Positions 4,782 to 12,308 of a stretch of 19,396 nt of DNA are shown in pieces. Source of the stretch: JAHJEM01 sp043805315 (GTDB lineage: Archaea; Nanobdellota; Nanobdellia; Woesearchaeales; JAHJEM01); NCBI GenBank assembly GCA_043805315.1, contig JAZDID010000130.1, positions 1-19,396 of the forward strand, in the 5' to 3' direction. Every line of letters begins with the position of its first letter. Within the stretch, counting starts at the first letter, position 1. The notes under the pieces are model-generated. The model was not told where the DNA came from. It was given only the letters and a program-made list of their open reading frames with translations, and made no database searches. Both the position numbers and the translations under genes were made by a program.

Positions 4782-6311
4782 CTACTCATGCATCTCATAC
4801 CTAAGAATAGCTGCGACCTTTCCCAAATCCCTGAGCTGCGCCCCTTCCCGGGTCTCTGTGGAGATCACCATGATGGTTGCGCCGGTCTTCTGCGCTTCTC
4901 TCTCGAACTCCTCAACCTCTTCATCTGACAAGACTTCAGAAACAAGCACGGTATCGACAACGCTCATCTTCAGCCTGTCGAGCACATCCTGCTTGCCGTA
5001 GGCAGCCATGCCTGGCTTTGTGGCGAGGATGTTCAGGAACCTGTTCATGATCTTCTTCTCTTCCATGACCTCTTCCTCTGCAAGGACATCCTGGCTCTTG
5101 TCCAATAATTCCTGGAGGCCGAATTCGCCAGTATAGCTGAGGTCCTTGATCGCGATGATCTTCCGCTTCACCTGGTCTGTGATGTAATTCGCGTCCACAA
5201 ACTCATTCTTGGTGTGGCCTGGCCCGCCGACGATGATTCCCTTGAGGTCCTTGTTCTCCAAAAACCCCTCTTTCATCATGTCCGCGATCTTCTTCATGAA
5301 CTCTTTCGCAGCGCCGTCCCGCAGCCGCTCGAAACGAGGAGCAGAATTATGGACAATGAGGTTGTTCGCGATGAAATTCTGGTTCTCCACGCTGATGTCA
5401 ATAAGCATATACTTCCCCTGCTTTTTCTCTATAGAGTCTATCCGCGCCTCTTTGACATCCTCAAAGTTCGATTCAGGGTCAAACCTGCACAGCACGTCCC
5501 CTATCTTGAGCTCGGCTGCCTTCTTCTCAATAAAGTCATCGTCCTGTTTGACAAAGAAGGTATGGTCAAGGGAGGCCTGGATTTCCTCATGGCTTGTCTT
5601 GATGACCAAGAGCTCTTTCTTCTCTACCTCTTCCATGTCAATGCATTCTGAATTCACGATCTGCCCAATTCCAAAGTCATAGCTCTTCAGCTCATCTCCC
5701 ATCTGGATGTTCATAAGAGGTGTCCGTGTGCCGTCAGCAAGGATGACCTCTGTCTCTGGATCAAGGCACTGGCCTCCTGCCCTGGTCTTGCCCGGAACTG
5801 CGCTCGTCGCTGACGAAAGAGGTATGATGGTCTTTCCCTTCAGGACAGCGACATTGCCTTCCCGCTTGTCCATGACCACCAAGCCAAAGACGCTCTTGTC
5901 CTCGCACATATCCTGAAGAGGGTCAAGGATGAACTCCTTGTCGCACCGGTATAATCTTTGATGCAAGGGAATAGGAGGCTCGATAGACCAGACCTGGAAG
6001 TCCTGCTGGCCCTCCCGCTCAGCCACATTTCCTGCGAAGGCTGCCAAGCCGTGGAGAGGCGTGCGCGTGAACAGCTTGAGGTGCCGGATCATCTTCTCCA
6101 AGGCAGCAATGACATTATCACGGGTCTGCTTGCTCTTGATGTTCGAGGCAGTCCCTTGCTCCTGGCTCAGGTGGCTGATGATCTTGTTCATGTCATAATC
6201 CTGGGGGATATAGACAGAGACAAGCTCTGTATGCCTTCCCTGGAACTGCTCAAGCTGCTTGACAAAATGCTTGAGCTTGAAGCGCTGCGCAGCAGTTATC
6301 TTTTCTTCCAT
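4782..6311 (-). CDS. Peptide chain release factor aRF1 with in-frame mini-intein
   Basis: The host protein recognises stop codons and triggers peptide release in the ribosome. Domain 1 has NIKS at 57-60 and YRCDKEF at 121-127, which decode stop codons. The catalytic GGQ is at 179-181. An intein occupies residues 182-322, and the host sequence resumes with SAPRFERLR, as in eRF1/aRF1 directly after GGQ. The spliced protein would be 368 aa, shorter than the roughly 410-430 aa usual for archaea. The start at 6311 has a weak AAGG site. A TATA-like box at 6474-6483 predicts a leader of about 140 bases. The gene is divergent from the nop5 operon, so translation termination and RNP genes share an upstream region. 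Confidence 0.93.
   Translation of the reverse strand: MEEKITAAQRFKLKHFVKQLEQFQGRHTELVSVYIPQDYDMNKIISHLSQEQGTASNIKSKQTRDNVIAALEKMIRHLKLFTRTPLHGLAAFAGNVAEREGQQDFQVWSIEPPIPLHQRLYRCDKEFILDPLQDMCEDKSVFGLVVMDKREGNVAVLKGKTIIPLSSATSAVPGKTRAGGQCLDPETEVILADGTRTPLMNIQMGDELKSYDFGIGQIVNSECIDMEEVEKKELLVIKTSHEEIQASLDHTFFVKQDDDFIEKKAAELKIGDVLCRFDPESNFEDVKEARIDSIEKKQGKYMLIDISVENQNFIANNLIVHNSAPRFERLRDGAAKEFMKKIADMMKEGFLENKDLKGIIVGGPGHTKNEFVDANYITDQVKRKIIAIKDLSYTGEFGLQELLDKSQDVLAEEEVMEEKKIMNRFLNILATKPGMAAYGKQDVLDRLKMSVVDTVLVSEVLSDEEVEEFEREAQKTGATIMVISTETREGAQLRDLGKVAAILRYEMHE
5346..5768 (-). mobile_element. Mini-intein (141 aa) inserted after the GGQ of aRF1
   Basis: The intein runs from Cys182 to Asn322 of the precursor, followed by Ser323 as the +1 nucleophile. 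Block A is CLDPETEVILADG. Block B is SLDH at 247-250 (Ser in place of Thr, with the conserved His). Block F is around YMLIDISVENQNFIANN (301-317), and block G is LIVHN with the penultimate His321. There is no LAGLIDADG or HNH endonuclease, so it is a splicing-only element, presumably fixed. It sits immediately C-terminal to the glutamine that catalyses peptidyl-tRNA hydrolysis, so the unspliced precursor should be inactive as a release factor. Confidence 0.92.
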
Positions 6312-6448
6312 AGGATTGCCTTCTTTACAAACTGATTTCCTTCAATCTGATCGCACATCAGGCTATTCGCGTGACGGCATTGAGAGATGGATATGAATCT
6401 GGCGAGAGCTGCATGAAGAAACAGCGGAGTGCTCAGGTGACGTGATGC

Positions 6449-6463
6449 TCATGCCTGGCATGA
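6449..6463. promoter_or_regulatory. Perfect palindrome upstream of aRF1
   Basis: TCATGCC-T-GGCATGA has 7-bp arms around one base. It lies near the transcription start predicted for the aRF1 promoter (TATA-like CTTTAAAAAG at 6474-6483, minus strand). It could be an operator or an RNA hairpin in the leader. The rest of 6312-6525 shows no convincing gene. Confidence 0.35.
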
Positions 6464-6525
6464 AACAAGGGTTCTTTTTAAAGTTTGTTATGGAGAATTG
6501 CTAACTTCTCCTTTTCTCGAATAAC

Positions 6526-6533
6526 TTTATAAA
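6526..6533 (+). promoter_or_regulatory. TATA box of the nop5-fibrillarin operon
   Basis: TTTATAAA is centred about 27 bases before the ATG at 6556, predicting a leaderless message for the five-gene run. Confidence 0.55.
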
Positions 6534-6555
6534 TTTCCACCCACTTCTCAGACCT

Positions 6556-7515
6556 ATGATTGTTTTTTCATACAGTTTGGGGGTCTTTTGCTTTGACGAG
6601 CACCTGTCCTTGAAAGAAAAGCTGGAGTTCAACAAGAACGAGAGCATCAGGTATGCAGAAGAGCTCAACCAAGGCATGGACATCCATCCGGAAAAAAAGC
6701 TCAGGCAGAAATATCCAGACAGCAGGAAGCCCACAGAGAAAGAAATGGAGAATATCCTCAGCATCCTTGCAACACCTGAATGCATCAAAAAGCTGAGAGA
6801 GATCAATCTCATCATCACCGAGCACAGATTGAGAGAAAGCGTGAATCCTGACCAGTTCATCATCAACACGATCAACAACATCGAAGAATTGAACAAGGTC
6901 TGCAATACCCTTGCCAAGCGCGTGCGGGAATGGTACAGCCTGTACCTTCCTGAGCTTTCTGAACAGGTCGGAGACAACGAGGCGTTTGTCCGCCTTGCCT
7001 GCTCAAAATCAAAAGAAGAGCTCAAAAAAGAATTACGCGTCCAAGAGAGCATCGGCGCACACATCAGCAAAGAAGATATTGAGCCTATCCTCGAGCTGGG
7101 CAAGAAAATCCTTGAGCTCTACAAAGAGCGCGATGCTCTTGAACAATACCTTGGCAAGACCATGGAAGGCTATTGCAGGAATGTCAACACTGTCGCAGGC
7201 TCGCTCATCGGCGCAAAGCTCTTGAGAGGGCTGGGATCCTTGAAGCGGATGGCCATCACTCCCAGCACGACCATCCAGCTCTTGGGAGCTGAAAAAGCCC
7301 TGTTCAGGCACCTGCGCGACAAGAGCATCAGGCCGCCGAAGCACGGGCATATCATCAACCACCCTATTGTCCAGACTGCTCCGCCGGCAGACAGAGGAAA
7401 AGCAGCGCGGGCATTGGCAGACAAGATATCCATCGCAGCACGGATTGATTATTTCAAAGGAGAATTCATCGGCGATACACTGCTCACAGAGCTCGAAAAG
7501 AAATTCAAGAAATAA
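6556..7515 (+). CDS. Nop5/Nop56-58-like box C/D RNP core protein
   Basis: This scaffold protein binds the L7Ae-kink-turn RNA complex and recruits fibrillarin for guide-directed 2'-O-methylation of rRNA and tRNA. It is 319 aa. The N-terminal part (about 1-100) would contact fibrillarin, a long helical coiled-coil segment follows (about 105-210), and the Nop domain occupies about 210-310. The Nop domain is shown by VNTVAGSLIGAKLL, then TIQLLGAEKALFRHL, PPKHGHI and RGKAARALADKISIAARIDYF, all characteristic of the family. The lysine-rich KKE tail of larger homologues is absent. Only five bases separate it from the fibrillarin gene, the classic archaeal pairing. The start fits the leaderless promoter at 6526-6533. 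Confidence 0.95.
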   Translation: MIVFSYSLGVFCFDEHLSLKEKLEFNKNESIRYAEELNQGMDIHPEKKLRQKYPDSRKPTEKEMENILSILATPECIKKLREINLIITEHRLRESVNPDQFIINTINNIEELNKVCNTLAKRVREWYSLYLPELSEQVGDNEAFVRLACSKSKEELKKELRVQESIGAHISKEDIEPILELGKKILELYKERDALEQYLGKTMEGYCRNVNTVAGSLIGAKLLRGLGSLKRMAITPSTTIQLLGAEKALFRHLRDKSIRPPKHGHIINHPIVQTAPPADRGKAARALADKISIAARIDYFKGEFIGDTLLTELEKKFKK

Positions 7516-7520
7516 AAACC

Positions 7521-8192
7521 ATGCAGCCCATAAAAAAATTCCCCAATCTGTTCACGGAAAAGCTCGGAAGAAAGAGTCTCATCTTCACCAAGAACTGCTA
7601 TCCAGGATTGAGCCATTTTGAAGAGCGGATAGTCAAGAAAGAAAACCTGGAGTTCAGGGAATTCAGCTCCCTGCGAAGCAAGCTCGCAGCAGCCATTGCA
7701 AAAGACATCTCCCAGATAGGATTCAGGGAAGAAAGCATTGTCTTGTATCTTGGCGCATCCCACGGCTACACGCCGTCTTTTGTGAGCGACATCATCGGTG
7801 AGAAAGGCACCATATTCGCGATCGACATCGCCCCTCGGGTTGTCCGCGACCTGTATTTCCTCTCGCAGAGACGCAAGAATATCATCCCTTTGCTGGCTGA
7901 CTGCAGCCATCCAGAGAGCTACCAGCATCTCATCACCGGCTGTGATGTCCTCTACCAAGATATCAGCCAGCGCGACCAGCCAGGTATCTTCCTGAAAAAC
8001 ATGAGATTTTTAAAGCCTGGAGGATTTGGGCTCTTGGCAGTCAAGGCGAGAAGCATTGATGTGACAAAAAATCCCAGAGAAATCTTCAAAAAGGTCAAGG
8101 AAGAACTGGAAAAGCAGACGACAATCGTGGATTACCGGGAGCTTGACCCTTTTGAGAAAGACCATTGCCTGTTTGTGATCAAGAAGAAATAA
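7521..8192 (+). CDS. flpA: Fibrillarin-like rRNA/tRNA 2'-O-methyltransferase
   Basis: This is the catalytic subunit of the box C/D RNP and transfers methyl from AdoMet to ribose 2'-OH at guide-selected positions. The 223-aa protein has the AdoMet-binding motif LGASHGYTPS (78-86), the acidic residue of FAIDIAP (Asp102) and LLADCSHP (Asp127). Candidate catalytic residues are Lys54 (RSKLAA), Asp147 (YQDIS), Lys175 (AVKARS) and His215 (EKDHCLF). Length is normal for archaeal fibrillarin. It directly follows nop5 with no obvious Shine-Dalgarno site, so it is probably translated from the shared message. Confidence 0.95.
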   Translation: MQPIKKFPNLFTEKLGRKSLIFTKNCYPGLSHFEERIVKKENLEFREFSSLRSKLAAAIAKDISQIGFREESIVLYLGASHGYTPSFVSDIIGEKGTIFAIDIAPRVVRDLYFLSQRRKNIIPLLADCSHPESYQHLITGCDVLYQDISQRDQPGIFLKNMRFLKPGGFGLLAVKARSIDVTKNPREIFKKVKEELEKQTTIVDYRELDPFEKDHCLFVIKKK

Positions 8193-8248
8193 GGATGGAA
8201 TAAAGGCAGCACAGTGTTGCGGTCATGATATGACGCGTTGAGGTGCAG

Positions 8249-9244
8249 ATGATATTCGGCAGGTCAACCAAAGAGAACAGATATGCTCGCCAGGACATAC
8301 TTGAATTCATCGCAAGCACTGGCCAGAAACGACTGGGAAAATCACGCGCAGCAGTCATCGGACTCGGAGCCACAGGAACAATCGCTGCAGAGCTCCTCTG
8401 CCGGGCAGGCGTTGGCCAGCTCATCCTGGTGGACAGGGACGTTGTTGAGCTTGATAACCTCCAGCGCCAGCTCTTGTACAGGGAAAAGGACATCGGCCAT
8501 GCCAAGGCAGAAATCGCAAAGATGCGCCTTGAAAAGATCAATTCCACCATCAAAGTATACAGCCACATCATAGACCTGAACCACAAGAACGCAGAAACCA
8601 TCCTGAAGAAGATGGATGTCGTTCTCGACTGCACTGACAATCTCGAGACACGGTTCCTGATCAACGACGTGTGCCGAACGCGGAAGATCAGGTGGGTGCA
8701 CAGCCAGGCAGTGAAAGACATCGGCAGCGTCATCGTTTTCCAGCATGAAAAGACAAGCCCGTGCTTCCAATGCATCTATGAGAACAAGGAGAGCGAGCTC
8801 AGCTGCGAAACGCATGGCGTGCTCAATACCCTTACCGCAGTGGTGGGAGCGCTCCAGGCGCAAGAGGCGATAAAAATCCTCCTCAATAAAGAGCCTGCAA
8901 GAGATCTCATACGGGTCAGCATGATGGAACCAGCTCTCGAGCATATCGGGATCAAGAAAAGGGAAGGCTGCCCGGTCTGCACAGCAAAGAAATTCGACTA
9001 CCTTTCCGGAGAGAAGATGCAGAAGGCAGCCAAGCTCTGCGGAAGCTCGAGCGTCCAGATCCTGGGAAAAGAGAAAAGCCTCAAGAAAGTCAAGGAAAAG
9101 CTGGAAAAGCTCGGCAAAGTCGAAGACTACGGCTACTGCATCCGCTTCAGCGAGATCACGCTGTTCAATGACGGCAGGGCGCTGATCAAGGCGAAAAGCA
9201 TTGAAGAAGCCAGGATCTTATACACAAAATACATCGGGAACTGA
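8249..9244 (+). CDS. E1/ThiF/MoeB-like adenylyltransferase
   Basis: Proteins of this family activate the C-terminal Gly-Gly of a ubiquitin-like sulphur carrier or modifier (ThiS/MoaD/SAMP type) by adenylation. With the ATG at 8249 the protein is 331 aa. It has the nucleotide motif GLGATG (38-43), VDRDVVELDNLQRQ (61-74) with the conserved acidic residues and Arg, DCTDN (127-131), zinc-ligand pairs CFQC (172-175) and CPVC (241-244), and a candidate catalytic Cys186 (SCETHGVLNTL). About 80 extra C-terminal residues end in DGRALIKAKS...IYTKYIG-like sequence, which I associate with archaeal members. GAGGTG lies just upstream; a GTG at 8243 is an alternative start. No ubiquitin-like partner is encoded in this window. 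The gene ends two bases before the next kinase gene. Confidence 0.88.
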   Translation: MIFGRSTKENRYARQDILEFIASTGQKRLGKSRAAVIGLGATGTIAAELLCRAGVGQLILVDRDVVELDNLQRQLLYREKDIGHAKAEIAKMRLEKINSTIKVYSHIIDLNHKNAETILKKMDVVLDCTDNLETRFLINDVCRTRKIRWVHSQAVKDIGSVIVFQHEKTSPCFQCIYENKESELSCETHGVLNTLTAVVGALQAQEAIKILLNKEPARDLIRVSMMEPALEHIGIKKREGCPVCTAKKFDYLSGEKMQKAAKLCGSSSVQILGKEKSLKKVKEKLEKLGKVEDYGYCIRFSEITLFNDGRALIKAKSIEEARILYTKYIGN

Positions 9245-9246
9245 CC

Positions 9247-9918
9247 ATGAACGAGCCCCTCACAAAGAAATATTTCGTGTGCGTCTCAGGCAACATCGGC
9301 TGCGGCAAGACCACAGTCACCAACCTCTTGGCAGAAGTCTTCAAGTTCAGGAAGTTCGAGGAGGAAGTCGAGGACAACCCCTATCTCGCGCTCTTCTACC
9401 ATGACATGAAGAAGTGGTCCTACCGGCTCCAGCGATTCTTCCTCTTCTCGCGGGCATTGACGCATGAGAAGATCAACATGTTCCCGAACTCGGCAATCCA
9501 GGACAGGAGCATCTATGAGGACATGGACGTGTTCGCGAAAAACCAGCTCAAGAACAACCTCTGGACAGAAGAAGAATACGAAAAGTACACGATCTTCTGC
9601 TCCATGATCCTGAAAGAGCTCGAGCCGCCAGACCTGCTCGTGTTCCTCCATGCCTCTATGCCCACGCTCAGGGAACGAATCAAGAAGCGAGGAAGGGCAT
9701 ACGAGAGCCAGATGATACAAGAGAATGATCCCTATCTCCTCCAGCTGCAGGAGCTCTACCTTGACTGGTTCAAGAGCTACAAACTCGGGCCAAAGCTCAT
9801 GGTGCACACTGACAACCTGAACTTCGTGGACAATCCTGAGCATATCCAGAAGCTCATCAGCGGAGTGCGGAACTGCCTGGTCAACAAGGACACAAGCCTG
9901 ACCAAATACATAAAATAG
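9247..9918 (+). CDS. Deoxynucleoside kinase family protein
   Basis: This would phosphorylate salvaged deoxynucleosides to monophosphates with ATP. The 223-aa protein has the P-loop GNIGCGKTT (15-23), a catalytic-region Glu cluster EEEVEDNPYL (38-47), the DRS motif (86-88, the counterpart of ERS in dCK/dGK), and the LID arginines in RERIKKRGR (about residues 137-145). These features match the dCK/dGK/dNK family. The substrate cannot be told from sequence alone. The ATG follows the E1-like stop after two bases, so the two genes are almost certainly co-transcribed and translationally coupled. A related, more divergent copy follows. Confidence 0.88.
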   Translation: MNEPLTKKYFVCVSGNIGCGKTTVTNLLAEVFKFRKFEEEVEDNPYLALFYHDMKKWSYRLQRFFLFSRALTHEKINMFPNSAIQDRSIYEDMDVFAKNQLKNNLWTEEEYEKYTIFCSMILKELEPPDLLVFLHASMPTLRERIKKRGRAYESQMIQENDPYLLQLQELYLDWFKSYKLGPKLMVHTDNLNFVDNPEHIQKLISGVRNCLVNKDTSLTKYIK

Positions 9919-9969
9919 ATTCGTGACAGAAACAATTTTCTTTCAAAAAGAGGTGGGGGAGATGAGATT

Positions 9970-10680
9970 ATGGCTGAAGAAATCATGTATGCATACATCG
10001 CCATCACCGGGAACATCGCGTCTGGAAAGACAACACTTGCCAGGGATCTCGAGAACAGGTGGAAGTATGAATTTTTCAAAGAAGAGGTCGATCCGAGAAT
10101 CCTGGACCCATTTTACAAAGACCGGAAAACCTACGGTAAACAGACACAGGTTCATTTTATCACGACACGATCCGAAGACCTTGAAAAAATACTGTTCTTT
10201 CTCAGGCTTGCGAAGAATAATGGCTCCCCATATTATGCAGTGACAGACTCTGTATTTGGTGTTGACAGCCAGGTCTATGCCAAAAACCTCCTGCAGGAAG
10301 AAAACCTCACTTCTGAAGAGTACGCAGAGACTGTAGAATTTGAAAACAGCCACACCAGACACATCCCTGACCATGATCTTCTCATTTACCTGAGGACAAG
10401 CGTCAGCGTGCTGAAGCAGAGAATCATCGCGAGAGGCAGGCCGAATGAGCAGGAGCTGGCTCTTCCAGAAAATGACTATCTTGACAAGCTCAATGTCCTG
10501 CATGAAGAGAGCTTTACACAATACAAGGGAAAAAAGGCAGTCATCACCACAGACAATCTCGCACTCGTCCCTGACTTCAACAGGGGAAACCCGAAACCCA
10601 CTTCTATCGACGATATTCTTAACTTCATCCTCAGCTGTCTCAAAAGCGAAGACGATAAAGGCATATTCATGTTTTCCTGA
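9970..10680 (+). CDS. Divergent deoxynucleoside kinase paralogue
   Basis: The 236-aa protein keeps the P-loop GNIASGKTT (14-22), the EEVDP segment (38-42), an AKN block (104-106) and the LID-like RIIARGR, so it belongs to the same family as the preceding gene. Where the neighbour has DRS, alignment on AKN gives DSV (93-95): the Arg that contacts nucleotide phosphates in the family is replaced. The region after the P-loop also differs (RKTYGKQTQVHFITTR). It may have another substrate or be a non-catalytic partner. GAGGTGG about 15 bases upstream is a loosely placed ribosome binding site; 51 bases separate it from the first kinase. Confidence 0.82.
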   Translation: MAEEIMYAYIAITGNIASGKTTLARDLENRWKYEFFKEEVDPRILDPFYKDRKTYGKQTQVHFITTRSEDLEKILFFLRLAKNNGSPYYAVTDSVFGVDSQVYAKNLLQEENLTSEEYAETVEFENSHTRHIPDHDLLIYLRTSVSVLKQRIIARGRPNEQELALPENDYLDKLNVLHEESFTQYKGKKAVITTDNLALVPDFNRGNPKPTSIDDILNFILSCLKSEDDKGIFMFS

Positions 10681-10773
10681 AAAAAAAGAGGTCATCAGCA
10701 GAAAAATCCCAGCACAGCGCCTGCAGCAGCCAAATTTAAGACTCTCAGCGCCTCCGACGGTGAAAAATAAAAA

Positions 10774-10824
10774 TATTTAAAAATAGAAGCCATCTACAAA
10801 GAAAACTATTAACGCAAAGGAGGT
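10774..10824 (+). promoter_or_regulatory. Promoter and isolated Shine-Dalgarno site before the AdoMet decarboxylase
   Basis: TATTTAAA (10774-10781) would start transcription near 10804, about 190 bases before the decarboxylase ATG. AAAGGAGGT (10816-10824), a near-perfect Shine-Dalgarno site, follows but has no ATG, GTG or TTG at working distance. The stretch 10681-10773 between the kinase stop and this promoter shows no gene. Confidence 0.4.
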
Positions 10825-10862
10825 ATACACGACATTAGGATCATTTTTTGAATGAACCGGTA

Positions 10863-11000
10863 ATGCATTCGAGAGATCATCTAAATGTCATTTCATTCTA
10901 CAGACCTGTTGAGAATCCTCTTGACAATCTGAAAAAAATTTCAACCCTATTATCATCTATTTGCCAACATGCCATCGGAGGTAACCAAGAACAAAAATGA
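10863..11000 (+). CDS. Possible 45-aa upstream ORF overlapping the decarboxylase start
   Basis: An ATG at 10863 opens 45 codons ending in TGA at 10998-11000, so the stop and the next ATG overlap as ATGA. Such overlap is typical of translational coupling. The predicted peptide begins MHSRDHLNVISFYRPVENP and has no family I recognise. It lacks a good ribosome binding site directly upstream. The decarboxylase's own GGAGGT (10977-10982) lies inside it. It could be a leader peptide, a real small protein or chance. Confidence 0.3.
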   Translation: MHSRDHLNVISFYRPVENPLDNLKKISTLLSSICQHAIGGNQEQK

Positions 11001-11392
11001 ACGAATTCGGACCGCATCTGACCATTGATGCATCCCAGTGCAACCGGGACGCGCTTGTGGACTATGACCTGGTCTTCAATCTTCTCAATGAATTGCCAGG
11101 CATGGTCGGAATGACCAAGATGACCCTTCCCTACGTCGTCAAATGGAAGGATAAATTTGGGACAACACCAGGAGTCTCCGGGTTTGTGATGATCGCCGAG
11201 AGCCACATCAGCATCCACACGTTCCCTGACCAGGACTATGTCTTCATCGATTTCTTCTCCTGCCAGAACTTCGACTACAAGAAAGCCACAAAAATCCTCG
11301 TGAATGCCTTCGGCGCCAGGAAAGTCGTGGCGAATGTGGTCAAGCGGGGGCTGAACTTCCCGCGGATGTATGAGAAGGAGATCGAACAATAA
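10997..11392 (+). CDS. speH: S-adenosylmethionine decarboxylase proenzyme
   Basis: It makes decarboxylated AdoMet, the aminopropyl donor for spermidine-type polyamines (or for agmatine-based routes in archaea). The 131-aa proenzyme has the self-cleavage site AESHISIHTFP (67-77): chain cleavage between Glu68 and Ser69 yields the pyruvoyl cofactor. His74 and Cys89 (FFSCQNFD) match the processing and proton-donor residues, with the same spacing as in the Thermotoga enzyme. Length is usual for the prokaryotic class 1B form. GGAGGT lies 14 bases before the ATG, an unusually long gap. No spermidine synthase or arginine decarboxylase gene is in the window. Confidence 0.93.
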   Translation: MNEFGPHLTIDASQCNRDALVDYDLVFNLLNELPGMVGMTKMTLPYVVKWKDKFGTTPGVSGFVMIAESHISIHTFPDQDYVFIDFFSCQNFDYKKATKILVNAFGARKVVANVVKRGLNFPRMYEKEIEQ

Positions 11393-11430
11393 GACACGTT
11401 CTGATTTTTAGGCTTGATGTACAGCTGCGC

Positions 11431-12171
11431 CTATTTTCTTTTTACGTTTTTCCATAAGAACCTAAACTGGTTCTTGTAGCTCTCAGCATTCTCCTTGTTT
11501 CGTATGACAACTGCAATTGGCGGCTTTGCTGTCCAGATCAAGAGGAGAACAGTGTCCTTGTAGATTATTGTGTCTGTCATGCTTGCGTATTCCTTTGGAT
11601 GAAAGCGCGCCACGCCGATATAATCCTTGAGCAATTGAGGATTTTTTTCTTTTACGTCCTCATTGAAGATGAGAGAGGATTTTATCCTCAATTCTTTTTT
11701 GTGTTTTTGAAACAAATCCCAATATGGTCCCATTACTTGACGGAACAGACCAGAAACACCAAAATCATAATATTCGCCTTTCGGGCCGAGCTCTTCAAGC
11801 ATTTTGTCCAGGACAGAGCGGATGCCTTTTGCTCCTGAATAAACAGTCACGTCCTGCTTTTCCTTGCTTGCAGCCAGCCGTGCGTTCAGGGTGGGAAGGA
11901 TTTCTTGTAATTGTTCTTCGCGCTCTTTGAGGACATCCATGAGCCGCTCAGGCGGTGCAGGCTCAAAATACTGCTTTTTCCCCTTGATGATAGAGGATAC
12001 TATTCCCTTTTCCTTGAGCCTCTGGAGGATCTGGTAGGTCGTCCCCCGGTGAAGGCCTGTCTTCTTGATAACAAGTCCTGCGAGCGTCGAACCGGTCTCT
12101 ATGAGCGCAAGGTAAACCTTCGCCTCTGCCTCTGACAAGCCCAATTCTTCCAGAACTTCTCTCTCTGCCAT
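11431..12171 (-). CDS. TrmB-family transcriptional regulator
   Basis: The 246-aa protein opens with a winged helix (about residues 3-75; LGLSEAEAKVYLALIETGS and GLHRGTTYQILQRLKEKGIV), which is the TrmB DNA-binding domain. A coiled-coil linker (about 75-105, LMDVLKEREEQLQEIL) and a C-terminal domain resembling the TrmB effector-binding region follow. TrmB proteins often sense sugars or other small metabolites; the ligand here is unknown. The minus-strand TATA box TTTAAATA (12194-12201) gives a leaderless start at 12171. The gene is divergent from the radical SAM gene at 12309, its likeliest regulatory target, and convergent with the AdoMet decarboxylase. Confidence 0.9.
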   Translation of the reverse strand: MAEREVLEELGLSEAEAKVYLALIETGSTLAGLVIKKTGLHRGTTYQILQRLKEKGIVSSIIKGKKQYFEPAPPERLMDVLKEREEQLQEILPTLNARLAASKEKQDVTVYSGAKGIRSVLDKMLEELGPKGEYYDFGVSGLFRQVMGPYWDLFQKHKKELRIKSSLIFNEDVKEKNPQLLKDYIGVARFHPKEYASMTDTIIYKDTVLLLIWTAKPPIAVVIRNKENAESYKNQFRFLWKNVKRK

Positions 12172-12193
12172 AGAAAAATAGATTGTATTCTTC

Positions 12194-12276
12194 TATTTAA
12201 ATATTGTCATTTTGTCATCTTAATTGAGACTACAAATATTTATATAGTTGTTCCATCAAATAACTACTATAAAGTA
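12194..12276. promoter_or_regulatory. Divergent promoter region of the trmB-like and radical SAM genes
   Basis: It holds a minus-strand TATA box (12194-12201), a plus-strand TATA box TTTATATA (12239-12246) and, between them, a direct repeat TTGTCAT (12204-12210 and 12212-12218, period 8), a candidate regulator site. TACTATAAAGTA (12265-12276), near the plus-strand transcription start, differs by one base from the palindrome at 3177-3188. Confidence 0.4.
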
Positions 12277-12308
12277 ATAAAAAATAAAATTATGAAAAGG
12301 TGGTGAAG

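Noticed and set aside
4523..4804. Plus-strand 93-codon frame covering the hairpin cluster
   Set aside because: Its sequence is dictated by the palindromes, it overlaps the ATPase 3' end and lacks a start signal; GGAGG at 4758 has no plausible gene after it.
5209..5682. Plus-strand frames opposite aRF1 and its intein
   Set aside because: They are shadows of the well-supported minus-strand aRF1 gene.
6364..6462. Minus-strand 32-codon frame in the aRF1 leader (starts in the palindrome)
   Set aside because: No Shine-Dalgarno site, no recognisable peptide, and its ATG is a by-product of the palindrome.
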